Source of the DNA: a virus
Reading direction: 5' to 3' (one strand)
DNA length: 23,740 nucleotides
IMG/VR virus record: IMGVR_UViG_3300010885_028658
Span: 1-23,740 of that record
Shown here: positions 21,079 through 23,740 of the stretch, piece after piece
Position numbering within the stretch: position 1 is the first letter of the stretch
Layout of the letters: every line of letters begins with the position of its first letter
Made by a program: the position numbers and the translations under genes
The notes under the pieces: model-generated
What the model was told of the DNA's origin: nothing
Seen by the model: the letters and a program-made list of their open reading frames with translations, nothing else
The model's database searches: none

Positions 21079-22986
21079 ATGTCTTATATTATAAACAAAA
21101 CAGATGGAAGTATATTAGCAACGGTAGCCGATGGACAGCTTGATCAGTTATCATCTGATTTAACACTCATCGGTAAAAATTACAGCGGGTTTGGAGAAGC
21201 ATTTAACGAAAACTTGATCAAGTTATTAGAAAACTTTGCTAACACAGTACCACCGAGTCACCCTATTAAAGGTCAAATTTGGTTTGATGGAAGTGAATCA
21301 AAACTTAAAGTTTATAATGGATCAAGTTTTGTTCCGGTAAGCTCTGCTACAATATCAAATGCACAACCATCCACACTAGGGGTCGGCGACTTATGGTTCG
21401 ATAACGTTAATAAACAGTTATTTTTCTTTGACGGGACCAATACAATTTTATTAGGACCATCTTACTCAGCAAGCCAAGGTAGAAGCGGTTTAATTGTTTC
21501 AACTATTTTAGATTCATTAAATCAGACTCGAGTTATTACAACATTATATGATAACGGATCATTGTTAGGTATTTTTTCGAAAGATTCGTTTACACCTAAA
21601 CAACCAATTATTGGATTTAGTGGAAGTATTATATCCGGTTTTAATGCAGGAACGATTTCTGGTTTTAAATTTAATGTAACAGCAACAAATGCTGAGAAGT
21701 TAGGAAATGAACCAGCAGCATTATATCTTAGAAAAAATGCCGATAATATTATAAACGGACAGTTAACTGTTACAGCAAACAGTGGAGTGTTGATTGGTGA
21801 TTCACAACAAGCACAGATATCTGTAACTAACGGAAATGTTTCCCTTGTTAATAACTCTGAAAATAGTAATATTTCGATTAAGGTATTTCGCGGTCGTGCA
21901 AATGATATTCCGATTGATATTAATGCGGCAAGCCAAACTCTTAGCTTGTATAGATTAAACCCAGGCAGTGAAGTTATTGTTGGCGGTAATCTAACTGTTA
22001 ACGGAAATTTAACAGTGGCTGGAGATTCAGTAACAATTAATGCAAGTACACTAACAGTTGAAGACAAGGCAATTGAACTTGCTAGACAAACAGGAATAAC
22101 CCCAACTGATGCCAATGCCGACGGCGGTGGAGTGATTCTAAAAGGATCATCGGATAAAACATTCTTATGGACACAAGCTACTTCCTCATGGAATAGTTCA
22201 GAAGATATTAATCTCGCCTATGGTAAAAAATTAAAAGTTAATGGTGTCGAAGTTATATCAGGAACAGCATTAGGTGCTGGTATTACAAGTATTCCGGGTG
22301 TAACAAGTTTCGGTACACAATCAAGTTTGGTAGTTGGACCGGTATTACCAGATGATAATACATTACTAGTAGACCTTCCAAGTTTAGTACCATCTGGTAA
22401 CCCGCCAACACCGACTCTAAGAATAGATAGAAATAGAATATCAACAGTTATTGCTAATAGAGATGTTGAAATTGCACCAAACGGTACAGGTAACGTTGCG
22501 TTAAAACAAGTCACCGGTATCAGATATATTGATCAAGTTACCGTAGGAAATCCAAGAATTACAGGAATGGGCGATCCTTTAGCATTACAAGATGCGGCTA
22601 CAAAAAATTATGTCGATACTGTAACACAAAGTAGACCTTTGGTCTTTAGCATGGATGTTTCAGATGCAATTTCTAATGCAGGCATTGCTGGTTGGTTAAC
22701 TCAAGTAGCACCACCGGGTGAATACAGGAACGGCACAATTGCAAGAATATTATGTACATCGTTATCAAATTCATCAACAACAATTAACATGAACAGTTAT
22801 GTAACAGCCCATCCTACTGAATTTATAACTCCAGACGCTCCGGGTTCTTTAGTTCCAGGCGGAACAGCGTTTGGTGTTGACAATGTTAGTTTCACTCCAG
22901 TAACAGTATCTCCGCAAGTAATTTCTGTATATAGAGTAGTGAAAGTTTACCAGGTGATTACAGGCGCCTGGACATTTGTGGCATAA
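21079..22986 (+). CDS. Tail fibre protein, paralogue of upstream collar fibre at N-terminus
   Basis: A 635-residue protein whose residues 1 to about 185 match the N-terminal module of both neighbours: GKNYSGFGEAFNENLIKLLE, GQIWFD at 65, GDLWFD at 103, then GPSYSASQGRSGLIV and SKDSFTP. From about 302 comes a fibre-shaft repeat (GGNLTVNGNLTVAG), then TLTVEDKAIELA and ADGGGVILKGSSDKT, which together form a unit I associate with T4-like phage fibres. DAATKNYVD at 505-513 is a further fibre motif. The last 120 residues are beta-rich with no recognised family, and there is no collar domain. The ribosome site is weak (CGGAA about seven bases upstream), 14 bases after the previous stop. Probably a structural fibre attached at the same type of site as its neighbours. 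Confidence 0.82.
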   Translation: MSYIINKTDGSILATVADGQLDQLSSDLTLIGKNYSGFGEAFNENLIKLLENFANTVPPSHPIKGQIWFDGSESKLKVYNGSSFVPVSSATISNAQPSTLGVGDLWFDNVNKQLFFFDGTNTILLGPSYSASQGRSGLIVSTILDSLNQTRVITTLYDNGSLLGIFSKDSFTPKQPIIGFSGSIISGFNAGTISGFKFNVTATNAEKLGNEPAALYLRKNADNIINGQLTVTANSGVLIGDSQQAQISVTNGNVSLVNNSENSNISIKVFRGRANDIPIDINAASQTLSLYRLNPGSEVIVGGNLTVNGNLTVAGDSVTINASTLTVEDKAIELARQTGITPTDANADGGGVILKGSSDKTFLWTQATSSWNSSEDINLAYGKKLKVNGVEVISGTALGAGITSIPGVTSFGTQSSLVVGPVLPDDNTLLVDLPSLVPSGNPPTPTLRIDRNRISTVIANRDVEIAPNGTGNVALKQVTGIRYIDQVTVGNPRITGMGDPLALQDAATKNYVDTVTQSRPLVFSMDVSDAISNAGIAGWLTQVAPPGEYRNGTIARILCTSLSNSSTTINMNSYVTAHPTEFITPDAPGSLVPGGTAFGVDNVSFTPVTVSPQVISVYRVVKVYQVITGAWTFVA

Positions 22987-22989
22987 TAA

Positions 22990-22994
22990 AGGGG
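22990..22994 (+). promoter_or_regulatory. Ribosome binding site of the third fibre gene
   Basis: AGGGG lies nine bases before the ATG at 23004, in the 17-base gap after the second fibre gene. It supports this start, as does the paralogous N-terminus MSY shared with the preceding protein. Confidence 0.65.
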
Positions 22995-23003
22995 CGAACA
23001 AGA

Positions 23004-23740
23004 ATGTCATACGTACTTAATAGATATAACGGTAGTCAATTAATGGTTTTAGATGACGGAACCATTGATAATTCAACTAGTATCAATCTAATCGGTCGTA
23101 ACTATACAGGTTACGGCAGTATTCAAAACGAAAACTTTTTATATCTATTAGAAAATTTTTCTAATTCTGCTGCGCCGTTAAGACCGTTGTCTGGCCAGCT
23201 GTGGTATAATAGCACAACTAAAACGTTAAAATTATACGACGGTGTAGAATGGAAATCAGCAGCATCGGCGAATGTTGGAATAACTCCACCTACAGCAGGT
23301 GAAGGTGATTTTTGGTTTAATACAACCATTAACCAACTTAATGTTTATAGTAGCGGCAAATGGAAGGTCATTGGCCCAGAAGGTGTTGCTGGATACGGCG
23401 ACACAAAAATTGTCGGTATTGAATTAACAGACACAAATGTTCTTAAGCACCCAGCATTGTTAGTTAAAGTAGATGGAACAGTTGAAGCAATATTTTCCTC
23501 TGTCCGATACGAAATTGCTGACTCAAATGCGATTGTAGGATTTAAGACATTAGAACGTGGGATTAATGTTCCGTCAGATTCTTTTTTCGGTGGTAATTTA
23601 AGAGGGAATGCCGATACTGCGACCTCTCTTAAAAATTCTCCAAAGATTAACGGTTTTGTTTTTACTGGTGCAAGTGATGTTACTATTAAATCCTCAACAA
23701 TTGGATCATTGAATAAAGGTGCATATATTATAGGTAGTAA
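23004..23740 (+). CDS. Third tail fibre protein, paralogous N-terminus, truncated by window edge
   Basis: The frame is open from the ATG at 23004 to the right edge (245 complete codons), so the 3' end lies outside the window. I translated it by hand. It starts MSYVLNRYNGSQLMVLDDG and has the same N-terminal module as the two upstream fibre genes: GRNYTGYGSIQNENFLYLLE, GQLWYN at 64, GDFWFN at 101, then KWKVIGPEG. Near 196-208 GNLRGNADTATSL resembles the GNARTSTNL shaft motif of the collar protein, so a fibre shaft probably begins there. It is the third tandem copy of this N-terminal type. Its C-terminal type (collar, shaft or other) cannot be seen. Confidence 0.85.
   Translation, partial: MSYVLNRYNGSQLMVLDDGTIDNSTSINLIGRNYTGYGSIQNENFLYLLENFSNSAAPLRPLSGQLWYNSTTKTLKLYDGVEWKSAASANVGITPPTAGEGDFWFNTTINQLNVYSSGKWKVIGPEGVAGYGDTKIVGIELTDTNVLKHPALLVKVDGTVEAIFSSVRYEIADSNAIVGFKTLERGINVPSDSFFGGNLRGNADTATSLKNSPKINGFVFTGASDVTIKSSTIGSLNKGAYIIGS

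Noticed and set aside
21522-22115. 197-codon open frame on the - strand
   Set aside because: It lies wholly inside the second fibre gene, whose + frame shows conserved fibre motifs; no ribosome site or recognisable protein was seen on the - strand.

Overview
The window is part of the late structural (baseplate and tail-fibre) cluster of a contractile-tailed, T4-like bacteriophage. The evidence is a GPW/gp25-type baseplate wedge protein, followed by a gp6-type (baseplate J-like) wedge protein, a giant virion protein, a small conserved structural protein and a run of tail-fibre/collar proteins. The DNA is visibly AT-rich, all genes lie on the + strand, and gaps are 2 to 41 bases (35 bases of leader at the left edge). 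Two gene starts are preceded by octamers close to the T4-type late promoter TATAAATA. No host gene, integrase, tRNA, CRISPR array, insertion sequence or terminator was seen. The giant protein carries motifs I associate with giant virion proteins of marine T4-like phages (cyanophages, pelagiphages), so an aquatic phage is the best guess. The host cannot be named from this sequence.

Layout: gp25-like wedge (36-473); late promoter and gp6-like wedge, much longer than T4 gp6 (515-3925); a single uninterrupted 4786-codon ORF filling about 60 % of the window (3928-18288); late-promoter-like site and a small structural protein (start best placed at 18317, end 18964); tail-collar fibre protein (18968-21064); second fibre protein (21079-22986); third fibre protein cut by the right edge (23004-23740). 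There is no gene-free stretch over 300 bases.

How they work together: gp25 and gp6 form the inner wedge of the baseplate around the tail tube. The giant protein sits where T4 encodes gp7 and gp8 and probably forms a large peripheral baseplate or host-contact structure. It contains a predicted FG-GAP-type beta-propeller whose blades are interrupted by small domains resembling carbohydrate-binding modules. The three downstream fibre genes share one N-terminal module, which I infer to be a common docking domain, and differ in their C-terminal parts. The first ends in a collar domain with an HxH metal-site candidate, like short tail fibres.

The most interesting item is the internal architecture of the giant protein. 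Domain calls here come from reading motifs by eye, not from a profile search.
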